Source: SMWC01 sp963581225
Lineage (GTDB): Bacteria; Pseudomonadota; Gammaproteobacteria; Steroidobacterales; Rariloculaceae
NCBI GenBank assembly: GCA_963581225.1
Contig: CAUZMW010000024.1
Span: 1 to 28,327 of the forward strand
Length of the DNA stretch: 28,327 nucleotides
Reading direction: 5' to 3'
Within the stretch, counting starts at the first letter, position 1. Each line of letters starts with the position of its first letter. The notes below the pieces were generated by a model, which worked only from the letters and a program-made list of their open reading frames with translations, searched no databases and was not told where the DNA came from. Shown here piece after piece: positions 1-7,317 of the stretch. The position numbers and the translations under genes were made by a program.

Positions 1-1
1 G

Positions 2-232
2 CTCCAGGTCAAGGACTTGAGTGAGCCGGAGGTCGCGAAACTCAGAGATGTCATCGCAAAATTTTCGGTCGAAGGCGACCTTCGTAGAGAGACTGCGATG
101 AATATCAAGCGGCTTATGGATCTTGGTTCCTACCGTGGAATCCGGCATCGGCGCGGCCTGCCCTCGAATGGGCAGCGAACGAAGACCAATGCGCGCACGC
201 GTAAGGGTCCACGGCGCCCGATCAGGAAGTAG
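2..232 (+). CDS. rpsM: 30S ribosomal protein S13, 3' part
   Basis: Partial gene; the window begins inside it and shows the last 76 codons. S13 sits in the head of the small ribosomal subunit and contacts tRNA and the subunit bridges. The visible part carries the family signature GDLRRETAMNIKRLMDLGSY, then RGIRHRRGLP, then the basic tail RTKTNARTRKGPRRPIRK, which matches the C-terminal two thirds of the roughly 118-residue family. A TTG at 17 is not the start: the frame is open to the left edge and reads LQVKDLSEPE, as in the middle of S13. It is followed at 43 bases by rpsK in the usual alpha-operon order. Confidence 0.97.
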   Translation, partial: LQVKDLSEPEVAKLRDVIAKFSVEGDLRRETAMNIKRLMDLGSYRGIRHRRGLPSNGQRTKTNARTRKGPRRPIRK

Positions 233-275
233 ATCGATGACAGCTACAGCGACGGCAGGCAGTTAGGGAGACAAC

Positions 276-665
276 ATGGCCCAACAACCTACTAAACCGA
301 AGAAGAAAGCGAAACGGCAGGTTCTGGACGCCGTTGCGCATATTCATGCTTCGTTTAACAACACGATCATTACCATCACCGACCGTCAGGGAAATACGTT
401 GTCTTGGGCGACTTCCGGCGGTTGCGGGTTTCGCGGCTCACGCAAGAGTACGCCGTTCGCCGCGCAGGTTGCAGCGGAACGTGCTGGCACAGCGGCGAAG
501 GACTACGGCGTGAAGAATGTCGAGGTTCGTGTAAAGGGTCCTGGTCCCGGACGGGAGTCCGCGGTCAGGGCATTGAATGTCGTCGGTTTTAGAGTCACCC
601 AGATCGAGGACGTGACGCCCATACCTCATAACGGATGCCGCCCACCTAAGCGGCGCCGAGTGTAA
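276..665 (+). CDS. rpsK: 30S ribosomal protein S11
   Basis: S11 forms part of the platform of the 30S subunit near the mRNA exit and the E site. The 129-residue product has the same length as the E. coli protein and is highly conserved throughout: AHIHASFNNTIITITDRQGN near residues 21-40, GFRGSRKSTPFAAQVAAERA in the middle, VKGPGPGRESAVRALN, and the C-terminal DVTPIPHNGCRPPKRRRV. The ATG at 276 is preceded by a purine-rich AGGGAGA about seven bases upstream. It is the second visible gene of the rpsM-rpsK-rpsD-rpoA-rplQ operon. Confidence 0.99.
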   Translation: MAQQPTKPKKKAKRQVLDAVAHIHASFNNTIITITDRQGNTLSWATSGGCGFRGSRKSTPFAAQVAAERAGTAAKDYGVKNVEVRVKGPGPGRESAVRALNVVGFRVTQIEDVTPIPHNGCRPPKRRRV

Positions 666-677
666 CCGGAAATAGAA

Positions 678-1298
678 ATGGCGAGATATCGAGGTCCAAC
701 ATGCAAGCTTGCCCGAAGAGAGGGCACAGATCTGTTCCTGAAGAGCGGAGTCAAACCGCTGGAGGCGAAGTGCAAGCTTGACGTTCCGCCCGGCGGACAT
801 GGTCAGCGGCGCCCACGTATATCGGGTTACGGGCTACAGCTGCGCGAGAAACAGAAGTTACGGCGGATGTATGGAGTACTGGAACGTCAGTTCCTGAATT
901 ACTACAAACGAGCCGCAAAAGGCAAAGGCTCGACTGGCGAGAATCTGTTGAAGATGCTTGAGTCGCGGTTAGACAACGTCGTCTATCGTATGGGCTTCGC
1001 TTCGACGCGAGCGGAAGGCCGTCAGCTCGTCAGTCACAAGGGCATCATGGTCAATGAGCAGATAGTCAATATTCCGTCGTACCAGTTGGAGGCGGGAGAC
1101 AAGATCGCGGTCCGCGAGCGAGCGAAAGCGCAGACTCGAATCAAGGCCGCATTGGATATTGCGACTCAAGTCGGATTGCCCGACTGGGTCGAGGTCGATG
1201 ACAAGAAAATGGAAGGAGTACTGAGGACGCTACCGGAGCGGGAAGAAATTCTTCCCGACATCAACGAGAACCTGGTAGTCGAGCTGTACTCAAAGTAA
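678..1298 (+). CDS. rpsD: 30S ribosomal protein S4
   Basis: S4 is a primary 16S rRNA binder that starts assembly of the 30S body. In enterobacteria it is also the translational repressor of this operon; that regulation is not visible here. The 206-residue length equals the E. coli protein. Visible landmarks are the N-terminal MARYRGPTCKLARREG, the region REKQKLRRMYGVLERQF, and the S4 RNA-binding domain around residues 95-155 (LESRLDNVVYRMGFASTRAE, then QLVSHKGIMVN). The C-terminus ends in INENLVVELYSK, typical of proteobacterial S4. It lies 12 bases after rpsK and 15 before rpoA. Confidence 0.99.
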   Translation: MARYRGPTCKLARREGTDLFLKSGVKPLEAKCKLDVPPGGHGQRRPRISGYGLQLREKQKLRRMYGVLERQFLNYYKRAAKGKGSTGENLLKMLESRLDNVVYRMGFASTRAEGRQLVSHKGIMVNEQIVNIPSYQLEAGDKIAVRERAKAQTRIKAALDIATQVGLPDWVEVDDKKMEGVLRTLPEREEILPDINENLVVELYSK

Positions 1299-1313
1299 CG
1301 CGAGGAACCCTAA

Positions 1314-2330
1314 ATGCAGGAATCAGCTACAGAATTCTTGAGGCCACGGGCCGTCAAGGTTCAGCCAATCAGCGCCAATCATGCGAAGGTCACGGTCGAG
1401 CCTTTCGAACACGGTTTCGGTCATACGCTTGGCAACGCTCTACGACGAGTACTGCTGTCGTCTATGCCTGGCGCCGCTATTGTGGAAGCCGAAATCGATG
1501 GCGTGTTGCACGAATACACGAGTATCGAGGGTGTTCAAGAGGACGTCGTCGACATCCTTCTGAATCTGAAATTGATCGCTATCAAAATGCATACGCGAGA
1601 TGAGGCCGAGCTGTCGCTCTCGAAGAAAGGACCCGGTCCCGTAACGGCCGGCGACATTCTTTGTGACCATGACGTCGAGATCGTGAACCCCGATCTCGTG
1701 ATTGCGAACCTCACAAGTGCCGGGGAGCTGCGAGCATTCTTCAAGGTTGCTCGGGGGCGCGGCTATCAGCCCGCCGTACGGCAGGCGGTCTTCGAGGAAG
1801 AGACTCGCCCGATCGGCAGACTTCAGCTCGACGCGTCGTTCAGTCCAGTTCGCCGAGTAACATACACGGTGGAAAGCGCTCGAGTCGAGCAGCGCACCGA
1901 TCTCGACAAACTGATTGTCGAGATCGAGACAAACGGTACCATCGATCCGGAAGAGGCGATTCGTCGCGCAGGCGGAATTCTCAAGAATCAGCTCGACGTC
2001 TTCGTCGACCTGCAGGGAGAGGATGAGATCGGCTTCGGTCGGGCCGAGGCGCAGATCGATCCGATTCTCCTTCGACCGGTCGATGAGCTCGAGCTCACGG
2101 TACGGTCAGCGAATTGCCTCAAGGCGGAGAATATCAACTACATCGGCGATCTGGTTCAGCGTACTGAAGTGGAACTCTTACGCACGCCGAATCTGGGCAA
2201 GAAATCTCTGACTGAAATCAAAGCGGTCTTGGAGATTCATGGACTGGCTTTGGGCACGCGACTGGAAAGCTGGCCGCCGCCGGGGCTGCATGGTGAAGTA
2301 GAACAACCGCCTGTATCGGTAGAGTTCTAG
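1314..2330 (+). CDS. rpoA: DNA-directed RNA polymerase subunit alpha
   Basis: Alpha dimerises to nucleate RNA polymerase assembly, and its C-terminal domain touches UP elements and activators. The 338-residue product is slightly longer than the usual 329. The N-terminal assembly domain shows FEHGFGHTLGNALRRVLLSS (about residues 32-51) and EGVQEDVVDILLNLK. The C-terminal domain shows LTVRSANCLKAENINYIGDL and LLRTPNLGKKSLTEIKAVL, the helix-hairpin-helix that contacts DNA. The extra length is a short C-terminal tail after LESWPPPG. A weak AGGAA precedes the ATG. It is followed 19 bases later by rplQ. Confidence 0.99.
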   Translation: MQESATEFLRPRAVKVQPISANHAKVTVEPFEHGFGHTLGNALRRVLLSSMPGAAIVEAEIDGVLHEYTSIEGVQEDVVDILLNLKLIAIKMHTRDEAELSLSKKGPGPVTAGDILCDHDVEIVNPDLVIANLTSAGELRAFFKVARGRGYQPAVRQAVFEEETRPIGRLQLDASFSPVRRVTYTVESARVEQRTDLDKLIVEIETNGTIDPEEAIRRAGGILKNQLDVFVDLQGEDEIGFGRAEAQIDPILLRPVDELELTVRSANCLKAENINYIGDLVQRTEVELLRTPNLGKKSLTEIKAVLEIHGLALGTRLESWPPPGLHGEVEQPPVSVEF

Positions 2331-2349
2331 GCGAAGAGGATCGTAGGTC

Positions 2350-2733
2350 ATGCGTCATAGGAAATCCGGCCGCAAGCTCGGCAGAAACTCATCGCATCGC
2401 ATTGCGATGTATCGCAATATGGCGGCGTCGTTAGTTCAGCACGAGACGATCAAGACGACACTACCGAAAGCGAAGGAACTTCGACGGGTCGTGGAGCCGC
2501 TGATTACGTTGGCGAAGCAGGATGGTGTTGCGCAGCGTCGTCTAGCGTTCTCACGACTGCGCGACGATGCGGCTGTCGGCAAGTTGTTCAACGAGTTGGG
2601 GCCGCGTTTCAAGGATCGTCCGGGCGGCTATCTGCGAATTCTCAAGATCGGTTATCGAGCCGGAGATTCAGCGCCGATGGCCTTGGTTCAGTTATTGGAT
2701 CAACCGGATTCTCCGGAGACCGCTACCTCGTAG
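2350..2733 (+). CDS. rplQ: 50S ribosomal protein L17
   Basis: L17 is a large-subunit protein near the polypeptide exit tunnel and the last gene of the alpha operon. The product is 127 residues, as in E. coli. It opens with MRHRKSGRKLGRNSSHR and continues with AMYRNMAASLVQHETIKTTL and the KAKELRRVVEPLITLAK segment that defines the family; RPGGYLRILKIGYRAGDSAP forms the conserved C-terminal half. An AGGATCG-like ribosome site precedes the ATG. Its TAG stop lies inside the left arm of the hairpin that ends the operon. Confidence 0.99.
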   Translation: MRHRKSGRKLGRNSSHRIAMYRNMAASLVQHETIKTTLPKAKELRRVVEPLITLAKQDGVAQRRLAFSRLRDDAAVGKLFNELGPRFKDRPGGYLRILKIGYRAGDSAPMALVQLLDQPDSPETATS

Positions 2734-2782
2734 TAAAAGGTGCCGTATTTGTGAAAATAAATCCGGCACCTTTTACTACGAG
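2727..2782. terminator. Bidirectional hairpin terminator between rplQ and the convergent kinase gene
   Basis: A perfect 19-base inverted repeat (arms 2727-2745 and 2764-2782, loop of 18 bases) lies where two genes converge. The core stem is GGTGCCG/CGGCACC followed by TTTTAC when read on either strand, so it has intrinsic-terminator form in both directions. The TAG stop of rplQ (2731-2733) is in one arm and the TAG stop of the minus-strand gene (2776-2778) is in the other. The T tract is short (four bases), so its efficiency cannot be judged by eye. Confidence 0.82.
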
Positions 2783-3510
2783 CGGTGGCGTCTCCTGAGT
2801 CGCCGCAGCGTAATTTTCTGCCAACATACCCTGATGCTGCGGGCGATCCGCTCGAGCTTCATCGGCCTGTAGTACCCAATGTCCTCCGGTGCGATATTGT
2901 CCACCCGCCTGAGATACTTATGTTTGATCCAGGCGTTGTAATCGTACTGCTTCACCCACTCGAACAGCATTCTACCCATTCGCCGACCAGGATCCGGTCG
3001 AATACGCGCTAGTCCGAAATCGATAACGAACGGGCGTTCATCCGGCCCGACGAGAAAGTTGTCCTTGCGTTTCAGATCCCCGTGAGCGACACCGGCCGCA
3101 TGCATATCTTTTATCGTCTTGAGGAATCGATCGAAAAATAACACTCGATCGTCGAGCATGTCTTGAAGCTGCCGGTAGGACTCTCCGGGGATGTGTTCCA
3201 GAACGAGATGTTTGTTATTCAACAGTCCCAGACAGTACGGGACACCCTGTACATGTCGCAATCGTTCGTAAATTGCATGCTCGCGTCGCAGCGAGATCTC
3301 TCCGAGTCGCCGCCAGAAAAACGGTCCGCGAGCCGTCTTGACAACGTAATTTCCAAACGGCGTTTCATACAATTTAACAGTCGCTTGATAGCCTGCGCCC
3401 AAACGCGAGCCTGAGACGTCTGTTTCGTCCGAAATATAGGTTTTTAGTTGGTCAAGCCGAACGGGACCTGAGGATCGTTCCTCGTCGTCGGCATTCACGG
3501 CAGGCGCCAT
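2776..3510 (-). CDS. Atypical protein-kinase-fold kinase (WaaP/RIO/Bud32-like)
   Basis: A 244-residue single-domain protein with kinase-fold landmarks in order: a glycine-rich loop LGAGYQATV near residues 37-45, a lysine in YVVKTA (K58), a hinge-like HLVLEHIPGE (101-110), the catalytic loop VAHGDLKRKDNFLV with H143, D145 and N151, and VIDFGLAR with the metal-binding D164. All residues needed for phosphotransfer appear present, so it is probably active. HGD in the catalytic loop instead of HRD is typical of small-molecule or LPS-core kinases and of RIO/Bud32 proteins rather than classical Ser/Thr kinases. The C-terminus is very basic. It has no signal peptide and is presumably cytoplasmic. It overlaps the methyltransferase gene by 16 bases and is last in the pepQ unit. 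The substrate is unknown. Confidence 0.75.
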   Translation of the reverse strand: MAPAVNADDEERSSGPVRLDQLKTYISDETDVSGSRLGAGYQATVKLYETPFGNYVVKTARGPFFWRRLGEISLRREHAIYERLRHVQGVPYCLGLLNNKHLVLEHIPGESYRQLQDMLDDRVLFFDRFLKTIKDMHAAGVAHGDLKRKDNFLVGPDERPFVIDFGLARIRPDPGRRMGRMLFEWVKQYDYNAWIKHKYLRRVDNIAPEDIGYYRPMKLERIARSIRVCWQKITLRRLRRRHRS

Positions 3511-4085
3511 GTTACATACGCGATACAGAGCAATATAAAGATCACGATGAGCGGCTCTCCATTTTGTCGTGAACTCTTTCTAAAGGACCAGCTGCCTTCT
3601 GACACCGCGGCGAGATTGGAAAACGTCGGCACGAGAGCGGGAATTCGAGCGGACCAATTCTCCCAGTCCGAGCCGAACGAGCGTCGTAGTTTTCGGTCTT
3701 CGTATTCGATAGCTGTCGGGTAGTAGAACCAGAAGAAAAACAATGCCAGCGGTACGCTCCACCAGAGCCCGCTGGCGATAGAAAAACCAAATATAATCAT
3801 AATGTTACCTGTATAAAGTGGGTGGCGAACCAACGCGTAGGGGCCGTAGGTCGCGAGCTGTTCGTTCTTTAAAATACAACCACTGGCATACAGCCGTAAC
3901 GCAGTTCCCGCAAGAATTAATGGTGTTGCGATCGTGAGCAGCGTGACCGTCTGTTCTGCGATGAAAGCAAAGAAAGGAATCAGCACGATCGCGAGAACTT
4001 GTCGTGACGCTTCATGATATCTGAGCTCTCGAATGACGTGTCTCAGGCCAGCTAGCGGCGCGAGGTCCTTCGTGCGGTGTGACAT
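3495..4085 (-). CDS. Isoprenylcysteine carboxyl methyltransferase (ICMT/PEMT)-family membrane enzyme
   Basis: Integral-membrane methyltransferase family that uses S-adenosylmethionine; bacterial members act on lipids or unknown small substrates. Hydrophobic segments are clear (VLAIVLIPFFAFIAEQ, LLTIATPLILAGTALRLYAS, then IMIIFGFSIASGLWWSVPLA). The family signature GPYALVRHPLYTGN follows LATY, and the downstream EYEDRKLRRSFGSDW matches the conserved C-terminal E...L...FG.W element. A final hydrophobic stretch (IVIFILLCIAYVTW) could be an extra membrane helix. I chose the ATG ending at 4085 (MSHRTKDL) because AGAGGG lies eight bases upstream. An in-frame ATG at 4163, overlapping the pepQ stop, would give 222 residues but has no ribosome site. 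It sits between pepQ and the kinase, probably in one transcript. Confidence 0.78.
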   Translation of the reverse strand: MSHRTKDLAPLAGLRHVIRELRYHEASRQVLAIVLIPFFAFIAEQTVTLLTIATPLILAGTALRLYASGCILKNEQLATYGPYALVRHPLYTGNIMIIFGFSIASGLWWSVPLALFFFWFYYPTAIEYEDRKLRRSFGSDWENWSARIPALVPTFSNLAAVSEGSWSFRKSSRQNGEPLIVIFILLCIAYVTWRLP

Positions 4086-4146
4086 GTCGGCAGCCCTCTT
4101 AATGGCGTTCTTTGTTGCTCCGCCAGCTACGGTACCAGCGTGAAGA

Positions 4147-5499
4147 TCAAGATTCGGCAGCATTAAGCAGAGCTGGGCGGGTAAGATTTCGTGAGCCAGT
4201 ATCGGTGACTAGAACGTCGTCTTCTACTCGGATGCCGCCGCAAGGAAGAAGTGTTTCAATATTATCCCAGTTTACGCTGCGTCCCAACGCTGTTTTTTTC
4301 AGTTCATCCAGCAGAGACGGAATGAAATAGATGCCCGGTTCTATCGTAACGACGAATCCGGGCTCGAGCATCCTGGTAAGTCGCAGCATCGGATGCTCGC
4401 CAGGCGGATCCCGCCGCTCACCTCCGGAACTCGCGAGTCGCCCGCCGACATCGTGGACCTGGAGGCCAAGAAGATGTCCGAGACCGTGGGGAAGAAACGT
4501 TCGCGTGATCCCATGTGCGTAGGCCTCATCGTCATCGCAGCGAATGAGCCCGTGCTTTTTCAGGATTCCTGCCAAAAGCCGATGCGCTGTATCGTTCAAT
4601 TCGACAAAGTCAGTACCGCTCAATGCCTTCCGGCACAGCGTCTGTTGCATGATTTCCATCGAGTCAATCAGCGCTGCGAACGGCGAGTGATCTCGCGCAC
4701 AGGTTCGAGTGATGTCCGACGCATACCCGTTGCATTGTGCGCCGGCATCGATCAGAAACGATTGCGTCTTCTTCGGCGCCTCTCGCTGGAGTTTCTGATA
4801 GTGCAGAGTCGAGGCATGCTCGTTTAATGCGATGATGTTGGGATACGGTAGATCCGCTTCGGTTTGTCCGCTGGCCGCGCAGTAGATGTGATGCAGATCG
4901 AATTCGGAGGTGCCGTCGCTGATCGCGCGTTGCGCAGCAATGTGGCCGATGGCCGCGATCTCGTTGGCGGTTTCAATGCATGCGACTTCATACGATGTCT
5001 TGTAGGCTCGCGAGTAATCCAGGTGAGACAGAAGCGTTGTATCGTTCACCGACGGGAATTTGTCGGTGTGTCCGGTCGGTTCGCCGATAACTGTCACCCG
5101 TGCCCCGAGGGACCCTAACTCCTTCATCACGGCGGCCGGCGATGCCGCCTGGCGGATCTCGAAGTGATCGACCCAAAACCCGCCGGGTTCTGCGGGAGCC
5201 TCATGCCAGAAGTCGTCCTCTCTCAGGTCGATGAGCAGCGGCCGCTCGCCTGGCGTGAGTTTCAGCACCGATCCGGGATGGTCGGTCAGCGGTAGCCAGC
5301 CCTTGAAGTAGGGTTCGACCACGTAGGGGTAGTTCTGGTCGTCGCGGAATCGTGTCCTCTCGGCGCCGGCAAAGACAACCACACTGTCGAAGTGTGCCGC
5401 TGCGAGAGCTACGGACAGACGTTCATCCCACTCTAGCAGATGGTCCGCATAGAGTTCTGCCCAGTCGAACCGCGAAACTTGATTGGTTATGGATGCCAC
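4147..5499 (-). CDS. pepQ: Xaa-Pro dipeptidase (prolidase) PepQ
   Basis: Cytoplasmic metallopeptidase of the creatinase/prolidase (M24) fold that cleaves dipeptides with C-terminal proline. With the GTG start at 5499 it has 450 residues, close to the 443 of E. coli PepQ; the early part DWAELYADHLLEW aligns with that protein's N-terminus. The five metal ligands are visible: FLIDAGAQCNGYASDITRT (two Asp), HGLGHLLGLQVHD (His), VTIEPGIYF (Glu) and GGIRVEDD (Glu). The N-terminal domain has the PepQ-specific YPYVVEPYFKGWLPLTDHPG. The frame stays open to another GTG at 5610, but that would begin upstream of the best promoter candidate and add 37 residues unlike the family. It is first gene of a minus-strand unit with the methyltransferase and kinase. 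Confidence 0.92.
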   Translation of the reverse strand: MASITNQVSRFDWAELYADHLLEWDERLSVALAAAHFDSVVVFAGAERTRFRDDQNYPYVVEPYFKGWLPLTDHPGSVLKLTPGERPLLIDLREDDFWHEAPAEPGGFWVDHFEIRQAASPAAVMKELGSLGARVTVIGEPTGHTDKFPSVNDTTLLSHLDYSRAYKTSYEVACIETANEIAAIGHIAAQRAISDGTSEFDLHHIYCAASGQTEADLPYPNIIALNEHASTLHYQKLQREAPKKTQSFLIDAGAQCNGYASDITRTCARDHSPFAALIDSMEIMQQTLCRKALSGTDFVELNDTAHRLLAGILKKHGLIRCDDDEAYAHGITRTFLPHGLGHLLGLQVHDVGGRLASSGGERRDPPGEHPMLRLTRMLEPGFVVTIEPGIYFIPSLLDELKKTALGRSVNWDNIETLLPCGGIRVEDDVLVTDTGSRNLTRPALLNAAES

Positions 5500-5548
5500 T
5501 ATTTCGCTGCCATCAAAGTATCTGTTAACAGTGTGGGAAAACTCGTGA

Positions 5549-5577
5549 ATAATAGGGCTCCTGGCAGCAGGTACCAA
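5549..5577 (-). promoter_or_regulatory. Sigma-70-type promoter for pepQ
   Basis: On the minus strand TTGGTA (plus positions 5572-5577) and TATTAT (5549-5554) are separated by exactly 17 bases, a good match to the -35/-10 consensus. Transcription would begin near 5541, about 40 bases before the GTG start of pepQ. This placement supports the shorter pepQ start. It is a motif match only. Confidence 0.5.
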
Positions 5578-5659
5578 GCCCGAGAGGCTTGACGGAGCCT
5601 TTCGGACCACTGAGGCCGTTCCTCAGTATCAGTGTAGTGGCGGGATCTGAGTTTGACTG

Positions 5660-7300
5660 ATGGATAGGCCTTTCGAACAGCAGTTCGCAACTCGTTCCGT
5701 TGTGATGGCTACCCATGGTATCGCTGCGACGAGTCATCCGCTCGCGACGCAAATCGCCGTACAAATTCTACGCCAGGGCGGATCTGCCGTAGACGCGGCA
5801 ATCAGTGCTAACGCGGCGTTGGGGCTGATGGAGCCTACCGGCGCCGGTGTGGGCGGCGACTTGTTCGCGATCGTCTGGGACGCCGAACATCGACAGTTAC
5901 GCGGGCTTAATGCGAGCGGCCGTTCACCGCTAAGTCTGACTCTGGAAAACTTGCAGTCATTGGGGCTCGAGCAGATCCCTAGGTATGGGCCGTTGGCAGT
6001 CAGCGTTCCCGGAGCCGTTGACGGCTGGAGCGAGCTTCACGCAGCTTTTGGTCGGCTTGAACTAGCTGAGCTACTCGCGCCCGCGATCGAATATGCAGAA
6101 CAAGGCTTCGGTGTAACGGAAGTCATCGCGGCTGAATGGGCGGCGGATGCGGCCCTTTTCGAGGAGTTCCCCGGTTTCTCCGACGTGTTTATGCTCGGCG
6201 GGCGAGCCCCCGTCGCGGGAGAGCTATTCAGAAATCCTCGACTCGCGAAGACCTATCGCGCGATTGCGGATGGTGGGCGCGACGCTTTCTACGAAGGCGA
6301 TATAGCCTACGAGATAGAGAACTACGTGCGTGCTAACGGCGGCTATCTAGGCGCGGAGGATCTCGCGGCCCATCGTTCCGAGTGGGTGGAGCCGGTCTCC
6401 ACCAATTATCGTGGCTATGACATTTGGGAACTACCACCGAACGGCCAGGGGATCGCAGCACTACAGATGCTCAATATTCTCGAGGCCTACGACCTGGCCT
6501 CGGCCGGCTGGGGCAGTCCGGAATACCTGCATCTTCTAATCGAGGCGAAGAAACTTGCGTTCGAGGATCGCGCTTACTATTACGCTGACCCGACGTTCGC
6601 CGACGTCCCAGTGGCCGGGTTGATATCGAAAGAATACGCGCACGAGCGCAGGCGACTCATCGATCGGTCGAAAGCGTCCCGTGAGCTGAGTTACGGCGAC
6701 CCCGCGGTACTTCAGCAGGGTGATACGGTCTACCTGACAGTCGCCGATCAGGACGGCAACATGGTGTCGCTGATTCAAAGCAATTATTGTGGCATGGGCT
6801 CGGGAATGACGCCCGGTGAACTCGGCTTTGTACTGCAGAATCGCGGTGAACTATTCAGTTTGGAGCCGACGCACCCTAATGTCTACGCGCCCGGCAAGCG
6901 CCCGTTTCACACGATTATTCCGGCGTTCGTGACGAGAGACGGCGAGCCGTTGATGAGCTTCGGTGTGATGGGCGCCGACATGCAGCCGCAAGGGCATGTG
7001 CAGGTACTCGTCAACCACATCGACTTCGGGATGAACATTCAACAGGCGGGCGATGCACCGCGCATTCGGCACGATGGCTCGAGTACGCCGACCGGAGAGA
7101 AGATGACCGATGGCGGTTGTGTCTTTCTCGAGTCCGGTTTCGGAGCCGAGACGCTGGCGGCGCTTGGTGCGATGGGGCATGCGACCGGCCGGGAGGTTTT
7201 GGGTTACGGTGGCTATCAGGCAATTCTTCGGGACGAAGAGCGGCGCGTCTATCAGGGCGCGTCGGAATCGAGAAAGGACGGCCACGCCGCAGGCTACTGA
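5660..7300 (+). CDS. Gamma-glutamyltransferase family Ntn-hydrolase
   Basis: A 546-residue member of the gamma-glutamyltranspeptidase family, which self-cleaves before a threonine and then transfers or hydrolyses gamma-glutamyl groups. Family marks are GGSAVDAAISANAALGLMEP with GAGVGGDLFAIVWD near residues 40-75, an ELPPNGQG motif, and the processing site. GDTVYLTVADQDGNMVS aligns with the TTHYSVVD region and puts the candidate nucleophile at Thr356. The usual second Thr and the His after it are replaced by Val and Tyr, and no signal peptide is visible. The protein thus resembles the cytoplasmic, divergent (YwrD-like) branch rather than periplasmic Ggt. The typical GSGGG-like oxyanion stretch near the C-terminus reads MGADMQPQGHVQV, which is also the divergent type. 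It has no clear ribosome site and lies divergent from pepQ. Confidence 0.88.
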   Translation: MDRPFEQQFATRSVVMATHGIAATSHPLATQIAVQILRQGGSAVDAAISANAALGLMEPTGAGVGGDLFAIVWDAEHRQLRGLNASGRSPLSLTLENLQSLGLEQIPRYGPLAVSVPGAVDGWSELHAAFGRLELAELLAPAIEYAEQGFGVTEVIAAEWAADAALFEEFPGFSDVFMLGGRAPVAGELFRNPRLAKTYRAIADGGRDAFYEGDIAYEIENYVRANGGYLGAEDLAAHRSEWVEPVSTNYRGYDIWELPPNGQGIAALQMLNILEAYDLASAGWGSPEYLHLLIEAKKLAFEDRAYYYADPTFADVPVAGLISKEYAHERRRLIDRSKASRELSYGDPAVLQQGDTVYLTVADQDGNMVSLIQSNYCGMGSGMTPGELGFVLQNRGELFSLEPTHPNVYAPGKRPFHTIIPAFVTRDGEPLMSFGVMGADMQPQGHVQVLVNHIDFGMNIQQAGDAPRIRHDGSSTPTGEKMTDGGCVFLESGFGAETLAALGAMGHATGREVLGYGGYQAILRDEERRVYQGASESRKDGHAAGY

Positions 7301-7317
7301 CGAACTGGATCAAGAAG

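Noticed and set aside
5500..5610. Longer pepQ beginning at GTG 5610
   Set aside because: It would start upstream of the best promoter and adds residues not seen in PepQ; the 450-residue form fits the family.
7117..7317. Extended trpS frame upstream of 7318
   Set aside because: It overlaps the end of the transferase-family gene and the extra residues are unlike TrpS, which begins at MDRVLTG.
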